DNA of 37,820 nt from Candidatus Kerfeldbacteria bacterium RIFCSPLOWO2_02_FULL_42_19 (GCA_001818315.1 MHKF01000016.1:1-37820); one strand, 5' to 3'; positions 15,700 to 24,854 are shown, numbered from the stretch's first letter. Translations and numbers: made by a program. The notes: a model not told the origin generated them from the letters alone.

Positions 15700-16464
15700 A
15701 TGCGATGGAGAACTGCGCTAACCGATGTTCGTAATAATAAAGAACTTGTTCGTGGATACAATCTCAAAGACCTCATTCACGAGAAAAGTTTCGTTGAAAC
15801 TATTTACTTAGTACTCAAAGGAGAATTGCCAACCGTAGCCGAAACGCGAATGCTCAATGCGCTCTTTACCGCAGCGATCGATCATGGTATTGGCGTATCT
15901 TCTGCGATGACCGCGCGAACAGTTGTATCAACCGGCAATAGCTTGCATACAGCGCTTGCGAGTGGAATTCTTGCAATGGGAAAACTGCATGGCAGCGCTA
16001 TCGAAGACGCGGCAGAATTCTTCCAGAAACATGAAGTCGAGCAAGATGTGCGTGCGCTCGTTACAAAACTCAAAGCACAAAAATTTCGCATTCCGGGTTA
16101 CGGACATAAAATTTTGACGCACGATCCACGCAGTGAAGCGCTCTTCGAAGTTGCCAAAGAAACAAAAATTTATGGGAAGTATTGTATCTTTGCGGAAAAA
16201 ATCGGAGAAGTCCTCAATAGCATTGCTTCTAAAAAACTTCCTCTGAATGTGGATGGCGCGATGGGTGCTATTATTTCTGATATGGGTTTTGACTTCCGCC
16301 TTGCGAAAGGTTTCTTTATTATAGGTCGAGTTCCGGGACTCGTTGCTCATATATACGAAGAAATTATACAGGATGAAGGTCTTCGTAGACTTTCTGAAGA
16401 TGCTGTGGAATATATCGGTCAAGCCGAACGAGTTTTGCCAAATGATTTGAAAATCGAAAAGTAA
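15700..16464 (+). CDS. Citryl-CoA lyase (citrate-synthase fold)
   Basis: A 254-residue protein matching the C-terminal domain of ATP-citrate lyase rather than full citrate synthase (about 370-430 residues). The citrate-synthase catalytic triad is intact: His97 in GKLHGSAIEDA, His136 in IPGYGHKI and Asp185 in LNVDGAMGAI. TDVRNNKELVRGYNLKDLI and TARTVVSTGNSLHTALASGIL are lyase-type motifs. It should split citryl-CoA into acetyl-CoA and oxaloacetate in the cytoplasm, or run in reverse. It begins 4 nt after the alpha-subunit stop, so the three proteins are probably made together and form one complex. Confidence 0.85.
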   Translation: MRWRTALTDVRNNKELVRGYNLKDLIHEKSFVETIYLVLKGELPTVAETRMLNALFTAAIDHGIGVSSAMTARTVVSTGNSLHTALASGILAMGKLHGSAIEDAAEFFQKHEVEQDVRALVTKLKAQKFRIPGYGHKILTHDPRSEALFEVAKETKIYGKYCIFAEKIGEVLNSIASKKLPLNVDGAMGAIISDMGFDFRLAKGFFIIGRVPGLVAHIYEEIIQDEGLRRLSEDAVEYIGQAERVLPNDLKIEK

Positions 16465-16478
16465 ACAAGCTCTCATTT

Positions 16479-18533
16479 ATGTCAACAATACCCATTGTAA
16501 TGTTGCTCGCAACAACTGTTTTGGGTATGTTTCGATTACAAGCGTCGAATATAAACGTCAATCAAAATGGAATTGGGAAGTACCCATACACATCTGACGA
16601 AAGGAAACTAATTCAAGATTACAATGTAAAAAATTCAAAGGCAGTTGTCGCAAATGATCATATTTTCATAGCACTGCTGGATGAAAATTTTGATGCCCAG
16701 CAAAACGAAACAAACACGTTCCTTCTGAGGATGTACGATAAACAGTTCAAACCCACAAAAGAAGTAGTAATTTCAAAAAGCGACGTAGCCGCCGGCGGAT
16801 ACGATATCGAATACAATCAAACAAAGAAAAAAATTGTCCTTGTTTGGGAAGAATACGTAAGTGAAGCGAAGACGAGCAAGAATATATATCTTCAAGCTTT
16901 TGATCTCGAGGGCAATGTCGCACAACAAAAAATGCAAATCAATCAGGACGATCTCGTTTTATTCGAACTTGTCGTGAATAAACACGGTACACCACGTCTT
17001 GCGTATAATGAAAGCGGCATAGCATATGTGAGTTGGAAAGGAGCGGATGAGAACAATTGGAATTCATGTGTCTACGGTCAAAAAATTGACGCGAACAATA
17101 AAAAAATAGGTCAAAATGTGCGCATCGCTGAATGCATAAACGATACGATTTCGAAAAGCAGTCCTGATGTCGCCTTTGCAAAAGGAACATTCTTTTTTAT
17201 ATGGGAATATTCCAAAAAGATTTACGCGCAGATATTGAATGAAGATTTTGTAGCAGACAGTGAATTGCTGGATAACTATAATGCAACACGCGTTGATGAG
17301 AATCAGGATACTCAAAGAGGCGTTTCGATACTCACAGATGGAAAAACGTTTTTTATTGCATACGAAGATTTTCGCGATTACGAATCAAGCAACGGAAAAA
17401 TCACAGGCGGTTTGCAAGTACGCATGCGGCCTTTTTCAGTGACAGGAACGCCGGAGAGAGATTCAATGCTCCTTGGGAAACTCCTCAATCTCAGAGGATA
17501 TACTGTTGCCTACGGGCAAAGCGCAATCTACACAACAATGTATGGACATGAAAATTCCACCGGATCAGATCAAGCACAATGGCAGGTACATTTATTATAC
17601 ACAGATCTGAAAACATTTGAGACGAAGACGTCTTTTACAAAAAAACTTTCCGAAAGTGATACAAATATTCGTTCTTCAGTTGCACTGGATCAGAAGGATC
17701 TCTATCTTACGTGGAAACAAGATAGATCAGGAGCCCCAGCAACACCAGGCGTTAATGAAAACGTCACAGATCTAGTGATGAAAAATTACAGTGCAACGCA
17801 AACCGATACGCCGTCAACGTGTACCGAAAATGATTGGACAGCGTCAGAATTCACACCCGCAACATGCCCAGATACTGGCATTCAAAGTAGAACTTGGACA
17901 AAAAAGAATGAATGTGAGAGCGGCGTAACACATCCAGACAAAGAGCAAAAAATGTGTTTTTTTGAGACAAAACTCGCCAACACCAATCTCTATAATTCAC
18001 TGCGGGGAAAAATTATTCTGCGCGTAGAAAAAGATGGAGAGGCGTATTATATCAATCCTGCGAAACAAACGCTACATTATTTAGGGAGAGCGAGTGATGC
18101 ATTTCGTATCATGAGAGAACAAGGAATTGGAATTACCAATAAAGATATTGCAAAAATACCCATCAGTTTAAGTAATCTCGCAGGAGAAGATCAAGATAAG
18201 GACGGCCTCACAGATGAATTCGAGGATGCAATAGGTACAAATGAAAATACAAAAGATACCGACAAAGATGGCTTTGCGGATAAAACAGAATTGCAAAATA
18301 ATTACTCACCCATAGCAAGCGGCGAGGTAAAGTTACCGATTGATATGGGCTATGCGAGTAAAAATAGAGGAAAGATATTTTTGCAAGTCGAAAAAAATGG
18401 CGAAGCCTGGTACACGCATGTATTGGATAGCAAGCGATATTTTCTTGGCAGACCCAATGACGCTTTTTTCATTATGCGTAATCTTGGTATAGGAATATCC
18501 GAAAAAAATTTTAGTAAACTGCTAGGGAAATAA
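16479..18533 (+). CDS. Exported surface protein with TSP3-like Ca motif and CPR-type C-terminal repeats
   Basis: A 684-residue protein with an N-terminal signal peptide (about residues 1-22). Residues 30-440 form a beta-rich, propeller-like region with repeated VVANDHIFIALLDE / YVSWKG / FFFIWEYS / FFIAYED blades. A Cys-rich thrombospondin-type-1-like segment (447-493, CTENDWTASEFTPATC) follows. Two copies of a roughly 50-residue repeat lie at about 510-560 and 631-684 (GKIILRVEKDGEAYYIN / GKIFLQVEKNGEAWYTH, then YLGR..DAFRIMR..GIGI). Between them is a TSP3-like Ca-binding stretch (about 571-605, DQDKDGLTDEFEDAIG, DTDKDGFADKTEL). I have met this repeat in many CPR surface proteins; its function is unknown. 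It follows the citrate-module genes by 14 nt but is functionally unrelated. Confidence 0.75.
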   Translation: MSTIPIVMLLATTVLGMFRLQASNINVNQNGIGKYPYTSDERKLIQDYNVKNSKAVVANDHIFIALLDENFDAQQNETNTFLLRMYDKQFKPTKEVVISKSDVAAGGYDIEYNQTKKKIVLVWEEYVSEAKTSKNIYLQAFDLEGNVAQQKMQINQDDLVLFELVVNKHGTPRLAYNESGIAYVSWKGADENNWNSCVYGQKIDANNKKIGQNVRIAECINDTISKSSPDVAFAKGTFFFIWEYSKKIYAQILNEDFVADSELLDNYNATRVDENQDTQRGVSILTDGKTFFIAYEDFRDYESSNGKITGGLQVRMRPFSVTGTPERDSMLLGKLLNLRGYTVAYGQSAIYTTMYGHENSTGSDQAQWQVHLLYTDLKTFETKTSFTKKLSESDTNIRSSVALDQKDLYLTWKQDRSGAPATPGVNENVTDLVMKNYSATQTDTPSTCTENDWTASEFTPATCPDTGIQSRTWTKKNECESGVTHPDKEQKMCFFETKLANTNLYNSLRGKIILRVEKDGEAYYINPAKQTLHYLGRASDAFRIMREQGIGITNKDIAKIPISLSNLAGEDQDKDGLTDEFEDAIGTNENTKDTDKDGFADKTELQNNYSPIASGEVKLPIDMGYASKNRGKIFLQVEKNGEAWYTHVLDSKRYFLGRPNDAFFIMRNLGIGISEKNFSKLLGK

Positions 18534-18559
18534 ACAAACAGAGCCGAGCGTAACAAATT

Positions 18560-19357
18560 TTATTCACACTTCGTTGAGAGTTGTTCCAGCTCGTCATAGA
18601 TAAGACCGAGTGTGATAGTGAAATCAGCAGAAAGTTTGATGGCTTGTTCTACGAGCGCTTGCTCATCCTGCGTTACTTTTTCATCCGCAAAAATTTTATT
18701 GTAGAGATCATTCAGTTGGTTCCACTGATCCCAACCCTGTGCAATAAGTTCGTTCGCGCGCGTCATATCAACACCGCAAAGCGCAACAGCGCGAGCAAGC
18801 TCTTCAGAAGTCTCGAGAAAAGCCTTTCCTGTATCAAGGAGCGCTTTCACTCCGTACATGACCGCTTTATTCGCACAGGCAATAATTTCTTCGCGATCGT
18901 CTTGAATGCCAGCGACTAAAGCCTGATGTGCTGCCGTCAGTTCTGCTTGGGCCTTGGCATTACTGACATTTGTTTCATACGTGGCGAGGCGCTGTTCCGT
19001 CATCGCAGTGCACGTAAGGAGTTGATTTTTCTGTTCATTGTTGAGATAGGTGGAATTGCGAATGTCGCTATTCACTTCGGCAACGGTCGTTTGAGCAACA
19101 TCAATACTCGCAAGCACAACTTGCTTTCGAACATCAAAAGTTTCTTCGATTGCAGTATTCACGCCTTCCTTAATCTTTTCTTCGTATTCATCGGGTACTG
19201 CTTCAGAAACATCTTCTGCGACATCACTGGCAGTATTCTTTGCCGAATTCACAGCATCAGAAACTTCTTCAGGGCTCGGAATTTTAAGTTGCGCAAACGC
19301 CGGTGAAACGATTGTAAAGAGAAGTAAAAAACTCAGTAAAGTAGAGAAAAATTTCAT
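18560..19357 (-). CDS. Exported helical protein, function unknown
   Basis: A 265-residue protein with a clear Sec signal peptide (FSTLLSFLLLFTIVSPAFA, cleavage after AFA at about residue 22). The mature part is almost wholly helical with heptad-like stretches (SDAVNSAKNTASDVAEDVSEAV; ELTAAHQALVAGIQDDREEII). It has three Cys (TCTAM, IIACANK, VALCGVD) plus one near the C-terminus (TKCE), so disulfides are possible. I do not recognise the family. It lies 17 nt after the lipoprotein gene and is probably cotranscribed with it. It converges on the surface-protein gene ending at 18533. Confidence 0.65.
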   Translation of the reverse strand: MKFFSTLLSFLLLFTIVSPAFAQLKIPSPEEVSDAVNSAKNTASDVAEDVSEAVPDEYEEKIKEGVNTAIEETFDVRKQVVLASIDVAQTTVAEVNSDIRNSTYLNNEQKNQLLTCTAMTEQRLATYETNVSNAKAQAELTAAHQALVAGIQDDREEIIACANKAVMYGVKALLDTGKAFLETSEELARAVALCGVDMTRANELIAQGWDQWNQLNDLYNKIFADEKVTQDEQALVEQAIKLSADFTITLGLIYDELEQLSTKCE

Positions 19358-19374
19358 AATGCAAAAAATAAAAA

Positions 19375-19731
19375 TTATTCGACCTTACTCGTCGTATTGT
19401 TGAGTGACTCGTCAACGTTATCGGCTTCACCGAGACTTTTTTGAGATGAATCTGCTTGAGATTTGAGCGTATTGAGTTCGTTCAGAGTTGCATTCACATC
19501 GACGTCAGCGGGATCGGTAGGAATTGTGTTGGTAGTTTCATTCGGCTGCGTATCCACACTTTCATTCGAACTCCTATCGTTTGCTTCACCAGGAATCGTT
19601 GAAGTGTCGTTCGTAAGATTAATGTCAGTCACCGCGTTATTGTTCAAAACTTTTTTGGTTCGATTGCAGCCAGTAAAAAGAAAAATGAGCAGTGGAAGTA
19701 AGAGTATCGAAAAGAAATAATATTTTTTCAT
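19375..19731 (-). CDS. Small putative lipoprotein
   Basis: A 118-residue protein from ATG 19731. A short positive N-terminus (MKKYYFF), a hydrophobic stretch and the lipobox LFTGC give a lipid-modified Cys at about residue 21. The rest is a disordered Asn/Thr/Asp-rich tail with no folded domain visible. The longer reading from 19785 adds residues before the signal and is unlikely. It is paired with the exported helical protein downstream, suggesting a small envelope operon. Confidence 0.6.
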   Translation of the reverse strand: MKKYYFFSILLLPLLIFLFTGCNRTKKVLNNNAVTDINLTNDTSTIPGEANDRSSNESVDTQPNETTNTIPTDPADVDVNATLNELNTLKSQADSSQKSLGEADNVDESLNNTTSKVE

Positions 19732-19880
19732 AAGGATAAAAAGATTAAAACTAGATTTGAGCCTGCACTCTTGGCGCAGAGTCATTCATTTTTACGAAAT
19801 TTCACGCTGTTCGTTGCGCGGGAACGTGTTAAAAACAAAAAAAATACCTATCAAGAGAATAGCATAAAGAAATGAAAACA

Positions 19881-19917
19881 AAAAGACTCACGGGACTTTG
19901 TAGACACGTGAGCTTTT
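19881..19917 (-). terminator. Intrinsic terminator of the membrane-protein gene at 19961
   Basis: AAAAGACTCACG (19881-19892) pairs with CGTGAGCTTTT (19907-19917). Read on the minus strand, the stem is followed by TCTTTTTGTTTTC. It lies 44 nt beyond the stop at 19961. The 19732-19960 region holds nothing else. Confidence 0.75.
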
Positions 19918-19960
19918 GTAAAAGATAGGAATGAAGAAATGAAAAAGTGAACGAATTGAA

Positions 19961-21337
19961 TTAACAAGGTAGGATGCGACTAAGGGAAATGAAGCCAACC
20001 GCAGAAAATTTTACAGGCTTCAAGGTATGCGAAGGAGTAGAGGGTGGAGAGGAAGGTGGGCGACGTACGAAGAGATTTCCAAGGAAGGAAAAGAACGCAC
20101 CTAAGAGACGAAAGACACCCATGAGTAGGAGAAGTACGGGACGGAAGAAACTGTAGATGAGGAACACTGGCACTCCAAGACCAAAGCTATAGACGGCGAT
20201 TCGGAAGAGCTCTGGGTGCCAACCAAGGGCTTTTGCAATTGCTTCGAGCGCAGCATTGAAGGCCGCAGGGTGCGTGAACGCAATAACATAAGCACTCCCG
20301 ACGCCAAGAGCACTCGCGTATTTCGTGGTAGTCCACGCGCGGGAAAAAAAAGTCACTTGAGCTGTTTTACCCGCACCTTCAGCGAGAGCAGTGCCACCGC
20401 GAGCAGCATATCCAGCGCGACCAGAACGAAGTATAATCTTACCCGCCGTTCCGCCAAGTAGTAGTGCTTCGAGTCCAACACCAACCCAATCCGACGAAGT
20501 GAGTTCACCCAGAGCGCCTTGTTGGTACTTGAGTTCCAGTTTCTGAAGACTGGCGGTGAAAAACGTACCGGCAATGGAAAGTCCTGTCGCAATGCCAAGT
20601 TGAGTGACGTTCCCTTTGTCATCCACGTGGAAGCGCATAAGGTACTCGTGTCCATAGATGATAATTTTTTGCGCCCGTGTGAGTACCCGACGACGCATTT
20701 CCGTATGTTCGGCACTCGCCGACTCCTTTACAGTTTCTGAATCAGAACCTGCTGCGGTAAGAGAATCGTTGTTAGGAGAGATTTGAGACACATCCTCTGG
20801 ATGCAGAGGATCCCCCGACTGCCGCGGCGATGTTTCCGGAGCGCCTGATGCGAGTGACTGTGTGTAGTTTGAGACAAATTTCGACATAACTTCGAGTGTC
20901 TCCTGAATATACTCATCAGCCTTGTGCGTCATCCGGTCAGAAGTCCACGAATCCCATAATAACGGAACAACTTCAGCAGCGCCGAAGCGGTAGAGCGCTT
21001 CCAGAACTACAGGATCTCGATGAAAAGTCGCGAATAGGTTAAGTGACTCCGCTGGATAGAGTGTCAGTGCTTTTGCCACGTCAAACTTGATCCCGGGAAA
21101 TACCTCAGCATAGTAGTTCAGAATCATTTCCAGTACCGCGAGATCCTGTGCAGAGATGATTTTACTCAAAAGCTGCGAGTCGATTGGGGAATTCGCTTGT
21201 AGTGATTCTTCGAGTTGATCGCGTACGAGCACAACAGCCGCATCAGGGTCCGAAGGAAGAATCGTTGCCGCCAAAGCGCCAAGAATCGCGAAAACAAAAG
21301 CAACAAACAGACCGTTACGGAACGTATGAAGTTTCAT
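19961..21337 (-). CDS. Membrane protein with hydrophobic C-terminal half, function unknown
   Basis: A 458-residue protein from ATG 21337 (a longer reading from 21388 is possible). On the minus strand AGAGAGG precedes the ATG by about 8 nt, supporting 21337. An N-terminal hydrophobic segment (FVAFVFAILGALAATIL) is a signal or anchor. Residues about 35-160 are helical repeats without a known match (LAVLEMILNYYAEVFPGI, VVLEALYRFGAAEVVPLLWD). A Ser/Pro-rich linker (about 165-215) leads to several membrane segments (IATGLSIAGTFFTASL, SALGVGSAYVIAF, IAVYSFGLGVPVFLIYSFF, VLLLLMGVFRLLGAFFSFLG). It ends in a Pro/Ser-rich tail. I do not recognise it. It has its own terminator. Confidence 0.65.
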   Translation of the reverse strand: MKLHTFRNGLFVAFVFAILGALAATILPSDPDAAVVLVRDQLEESLQANSPIDSQLLSKIISAQDLAVLEMILNYYAEVFPGIKFDVAKALTLYPAESLNLFATFHRDPVVLEALYRFGAAEVVPLLWDSWTSDRMTHKADEYIQETLEVMSKFVSNYTQSLASGAPETSPRQSGDPLHPEDVSQISPNNDSLTAAGSDSETVKESASAEHTEMRRRVLTRAQKIIIYGHEYLMRFHVDDKGNVTQLGIATGLSIAGTFFTASLQKLELKYQQGALGELTSSDWVGVGLEALLLGGTAGKIILRSGRAGYAARGGTALAEGAGKTAQVTFFSRAWTTTKYASALGVGSAYVIAFTHPAAFNAALEAIAKALGWHPELFRIAVYSFGLGVPVFLIYSFFRPVLLLLMGVFRLLGAFFSFLGNLFVRRPPSSPPSTPSHTLKPVKFSAVGFISLSRILPC

Positions 21338-21547
21338 TTTTTTTACCTCTCTGTAGAATGCTTTCTCTATGTATTTTAGAGAAAACAAAGTTTAGGAATT
21401 TTCTCAAAGCGCATTTCAAAGTTCAAAACAAGATATTATTATAGAAAATCAAAAATTTGTCAAATGCACGACGGAGATATACAGTTCAATGTATGCCCAC
21501 CACATTGAACGAAAAGTATTCCGTTTGAAAAAAATAACGGGCGTTTT

Positions 21548-23227
21548 TCAAAAAATTTCTTCCTGAAAGCATGGACTGCAAAATATTTTTTCTGACCGAT
21601 CTTGGGAGTAAGCAGTGAAAAATCTGTTCGGACAACGTTGTGCTTTGTGAAAATCGTGCGCATGATCGCAGTTACATTGACGTTCATACAAACGTGCAAT
21701 ATAGGTGCGATCATAAAACCGTTTGCGAAAACGACATTCGTGACATTCGGTCGGCACCGAGAGACGCACTGACTGCAACACCTGAAGTTCCTTAAGTTGA
21801 ATACGGTAATTCAGACCACAGCTAACACATCGAAGTATCTCTTTCGTGATGCTCGCAGAAGTTTCTGATATTGCGGTTGGCACTCTCTCTACTGATAAAG
21901 TTTCTTTGTCACGAATACCACCTTGATCATCTTCCCAGCGCATACCAAAAATCGAAACTTGCTCTTTGGTGAGAGGAAAATGCCGATAGGCGATAGTATC
22001 ATTGTAGGCTTGTAAAGAATATTGCGGTGGAAAAAATTTTCCCCATTCGTCGTTTGTCTTCATAGCGGCAATAATCTGTGCGCGCAACGTTTGATATGAT
22101 TTTTCCTCATATTGTTTATTCAGAATGCAGAACTTTTTTCCGCGCAAACCTACGCAACCAAATAACTGAGTTGAAGTATAACAACTGTAACAATAATCAA
22201 GAAAGGAACTTTCTTCAGTGATGAAACTAAAACGAGCATTGGTGACATGCACCGCGGAGCTCACTTCATAAGAATTTTCTAAAACCTCGGTGTGATTGGT
22301 GCGATAACAATCCTTGGAATTCCAAATATCATGTGATTCGCTACAATTATCACAGTTTTCAAGGAGGATGCAACGTCGTATATTGCGACATTTGTTAATC
22401 TCCTGGCCAGTAATATTTTCACTCGCGCGATTCCGGGCATATTCCAGAGGAAATTGTTTCTGATGTTCCGCAAAACGCCGCCGGTGGATATCAAAACTTT
22501 CACGATTGCGGAGAGCCTCAGTCAGTCGTCTGCGATATTCTTCTTCGACTAACGGTTCATTATACCAATAAAAACGTTTGTGCCTGAGATTCACGGAACC
22601 AAAACAGTCTTGGCAATCAAACAAATGCCGTCCAAGATAGCAGCTACTACATTTTTCACAACGGGTCAAAAAAGCAGAAGCATAGGAATCACGGGTAATG
22701 ACACAGTCATAGAGAAGTTCCGAATTGTCGATAAGAAAGCAATCAACACAGTCGCGGCAAAAACCCACCTGTTCACAATAGATGCAGCCGACCCCTTCAA
22801 GACAGGAAAAAGTCAGATAGCAGTCTTTAGAATTTATGATGGCATTGGTGTATTCACAGTTTTCATTCCGGCCAACCTGCCAGAGGTTGAAATGTGGCAC
22901 CTGACGGATCAGTTCTCCTATTTGTTCAAAGAACGGCCGCTTCGCATCATAATCTCGGCCGTACTGCAGCGCATCCCAATTATCAGAATACCAACACGGT
23001 CGGCAATATACCGTCGCCGGCGAATGCTGTGAATAAACTGACAGAATGGATTTGCCACACAAACCGCAGTTGCGGCGATAGAGATGCCGTTCATTACGAA
23101 ATAGCATGCGGTGTTGCAACGAATGTTCAAAGCATAATTGTGGTTCTGACACATCGAGACGATCGAGGATTTTTTTGTCTTTTGAATCAACAGAAAAGGA
23201 TAGGTGACATTTCAGACATTGCGGCAT
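21548..23227 (-). CDS. Large Cys-rich zinc-ribbon protein of the CPR type, function unknown
   Basis: A 559-residue cytoplasmic protein. The N-terminus MPQCLKCHLSFSVDSKDKK followed by LFRNERHLYRRNCGLCGKSILSVYS and VYCRPCWYSDNWDALQYGRD is a pattern I know from many CPR genomes, always annotated hypothetical. The middle carries many CxxC/CxxxxC pairs spaced as stacked strands (DCYLTFSCLEGVGCIYCEQ, FCRDCVDCF, CEKCSSCYLGRHLFDCQDCFG, CENCS-like turns). The C-terminus adds further ribbons (LRCVSCGLNY, TECHECRFRKRF, KIFCSPCFQEEIF). The layout suggests many zinc or metal-cluster sites on a repeat scaffold. No catalytic motif is visible. It is monocistronic; no strong Shine-Dalgarno is present. Confidence 0.8.
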   Translation of the reverse strand: MPQCLKCHLSFSVDSKDKKILDRLDVSEPQLCFEHSLQHRMLFRNERHLYRRNCGLCGKSILSVYSQHSPATVYCRPCWYSDNWDALQYGRDYDAKRPFFEQIGELIRQVPHFNLWQVGRNENCEYTNAIINSKDCYLTFSCLEGVGCIYCEQVGFCRDCVDCFLIDNSELLYDCVITRDSYASAFLTRCEKCSSCYLGRHLFDCQDCFGSVNLRHKRFYWYNEPLVEEEYRRRLTEALRNRESFDIHRRRFAEHQKQFPLEYARNRASENITGQEINKCRNIRRCILLENCDNCSESHDIWNSKDCYRTNHTEVLENSYEVSSAVHVTNARFSFITEESSFLDYCYSCYTSTQLFGCVGLRGKKFCILNKQYEEKSYQTLRAQIIAAMKTNDEWGKFFPPQYSLQAYNDTIAYRHFPLTKEQVSIFGMRWEDDQGGIRDKETLSVERVPTAISETSASITKEILRCVSCGLNYRIQLKELQVLQSVRLSVPTECHECRFRKRFYDRTYIARLYERQCNCDHAHDFHKAQRCPNRFFTAYSQDRSEKIFCSPCFQEEIF

Positions 23228-23423
23228 AGGAGGGAGTGAAAATATTATTTAATCTTAAAATAGCATAAAAGTTGCGAAGTGCATACTGGAAATTCGATTT
23301 TTTGCATGTCATAAAAATGACATTTTGGGCAGAACGATCGGAAATCGCAAGAATAATTTTTTTGAATTGCAAAAAGACAAAAAACATGGTATCTTGAAAC
23401 AAGAAAAGAAACCGAAAAATGCT

Positions 23424-23807
23424 ATGCCGTTGAAGCGATTTCTGTTCATCATGAGTTTTAGTACCGTCATATGCTGGCTCGCCTGGAGTACGGTACTTTT
23501 CTTTATTGATCCTTTCCATTCTGGCTGGATCGGACCGCTTTCGTTTTACGCAAGTTTATTCTTTGCGCTTCTTGGAACTTTCGCACTTGTGGGATTCCTG
23601 TTGCGCTGGGCTCTTATACGCAAAGAACCTGCATTTCGACATATCGGCATTTCCTTACGGCAAGGAAGTCTGCTTGCGCTTTTTGTAATCATGACGCTCT
23701 TATTGCAAGCAGAAAAAATATTCGTGTGGTGGAGTCTTGCATTACTCCTTTTTGGATTCGCAATATTAGAAATATTTTTTTTCTTACGTCATTCTGAACG
23801 AAAATAA
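23424..23807 (+). CDS. Small four-helix membrane protein
   Basis: A 127-residue protein from ATG 23424; the longer reading from 23325 adds a lysine-rich stretch unlikely to be translated. There are four membrane segments: RFLFIMSFSTVICWLAWSTV, WIGPLSFYASLFFALLGTFAL, SLLALFVIMTLLLQ and WSLALLLFGFAILEIFFFL. I know of similar proteins next to pheS in CPR genomes but no function. It ends 15 nt before pheS and is probably cotranscribed. Confidence 0.65.
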   Translation: MPLKRFLFIMSFSTVICWLAWSTVLFFIDPFHSGWIGPLSFYASLFFALLGTFALVGFLLRWALIRKEPAFRHIGISLRQGSLLALFVIMTLLLQAEKIFVWWSLALLLFGFAILEIFFFLRHSERK

Positions 23808-23822
23808 TCTTCGAAATATACC

Positions 23823-24854
23823 ATGTATACACACCTGCCAGACAAACAAACTTTAGAAAACTTACAAGCAGCTTTTATACAGACGCTGGACGCAGCACAA
23901 ACACCAGAAGCAATCACGCAGATACGCAATGATTTTTTGGGACGAAAAGATGGCAAGCTCACAAAAATTCTAAGGCAACTCAAAACACTCCCAGAAGCAG
24001 AACGCAAAGCTATTGGCATGCAAGCGAATGCGATGAAAAAAACCTTTGAAGATGCGTTGCAAGAAAAATTAGATCAGTTGGGAAAAAAAACTGTGCAAAA
24101 AGTATGGATTGATGTTACTGCTCCAGGAAAAAAACCAAATATCGGGAGGTTGCATCCGATTAGTAGTATGATACAACACATTCGGCGTATTTTTGAGCAA
24201 CTCAATTTTGATATAACGAACGGCCCTGAAATTGAAGATGATTATTATAATTTTAGTGCACTGAATTTTCAAAAAGAACATCCGGCGCGCGACATGCATG
24301 AGACATTTTTTCTACCAAGAAAACACGTCCTGCGTACTCACACGACCGCTACTGATATTCATTATCTTGAAACACGAAAACCGCCTATTCGTATGGTCAC
24401 AATTGGCAAAACGTATCGTCGCGACGCAGATCTGACGCATACTCCGATGTTCCATCAATTCGATGGGCTCATGATCGATGAACATATATCGATGGCTCAT
24501 CTCAAAGGCCTCCTCCATATTGTGATGGAACGGCTCCTCGAAGCTCGACTGGAAGTTCGTTTTCGCATATCATATTTTCCGTTTGTAGAACCAGGCGCGG
24601 AATTTGACGTCACATGCACTCTCTGTCGCGGTGAAGGTTGCGTTACATGCAAAGGAACAGGTTGGTTAGAAATGGGTGGCTGTGGCATGTTACATCCGAA
24701 TGTTTTAAAAAACGCAAAAATCGATTCGGAAAAATATCAAGCACTTGCTTTTGGTTTTGGCATCGAACGGCCGCTCATGATTAAACATAAAGTTTCCGAT
24801 CTTCGGATTTTTTTCGAAAATGATATTCGTTTTCTTAAACAGTTTGATCTATGA
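23823..24854 (+). CDS. pheS: Phenylalanyl-tRNA synthetase alpha subunit
   Basis: A 343-residue class II aaRS catalytic subunit, the normal length. An N-terminal coiled coil (about 1-90) binds tRNA. Motif 2 is in GKTYRRDADLTHTPMFHQFDGL and motif 3 in AFGFGIERPLMI. A CxxC-containing turn (CTLCRGEGCVTCKGTGWLEM) is seen in a subset of bacterial PheS. It joins Phe to tRNA-Phe as an alpha2beta2 enzyme with PheT. The stop TGA overlaps the pheT ATG (ATGA), giving translational coupling and showing TGA is a stop here. Confidence 0.97.
   Translation: MYTHLPDKQTLENLQAAFIQTLDAAQTPEAITQIRNDFLGRKDGKLTKILRQLKTLPEAERKAIGMQANAMKKTFEDALQEKLDQLGKKTVQKVWIDVTAPGKKPNIGRLHPISSMIQHIRRIFEQLNFDITNGPEIEDDYYNFSALNFQKEHPARDMHETFFLPRKHVLRTHTTATDIHYLETRKPPIRMVTIGKTYRRDADLTHTPMFHQFDGLMIDEHISMAHLKGLLHIVMERLLEARLEVRFRISYFPFVEPGAEFDVTCTLCRGEGCVTCKGTGWLEMGGCGMLHPNVLKNAKIDSEKYQALAFGFGIERPLMIKHKVSDLRIFFENDIRFLKQFDL

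Noticed and set aside
24851..24854. Recoding of TGA (as in Gracilibacteria or Absconditabacteria)
   Set aside because: pheS ends with TGA exactly at the end of its conserved C-terminus, and conserved genes contain no in-frame TGA at Gly positions.
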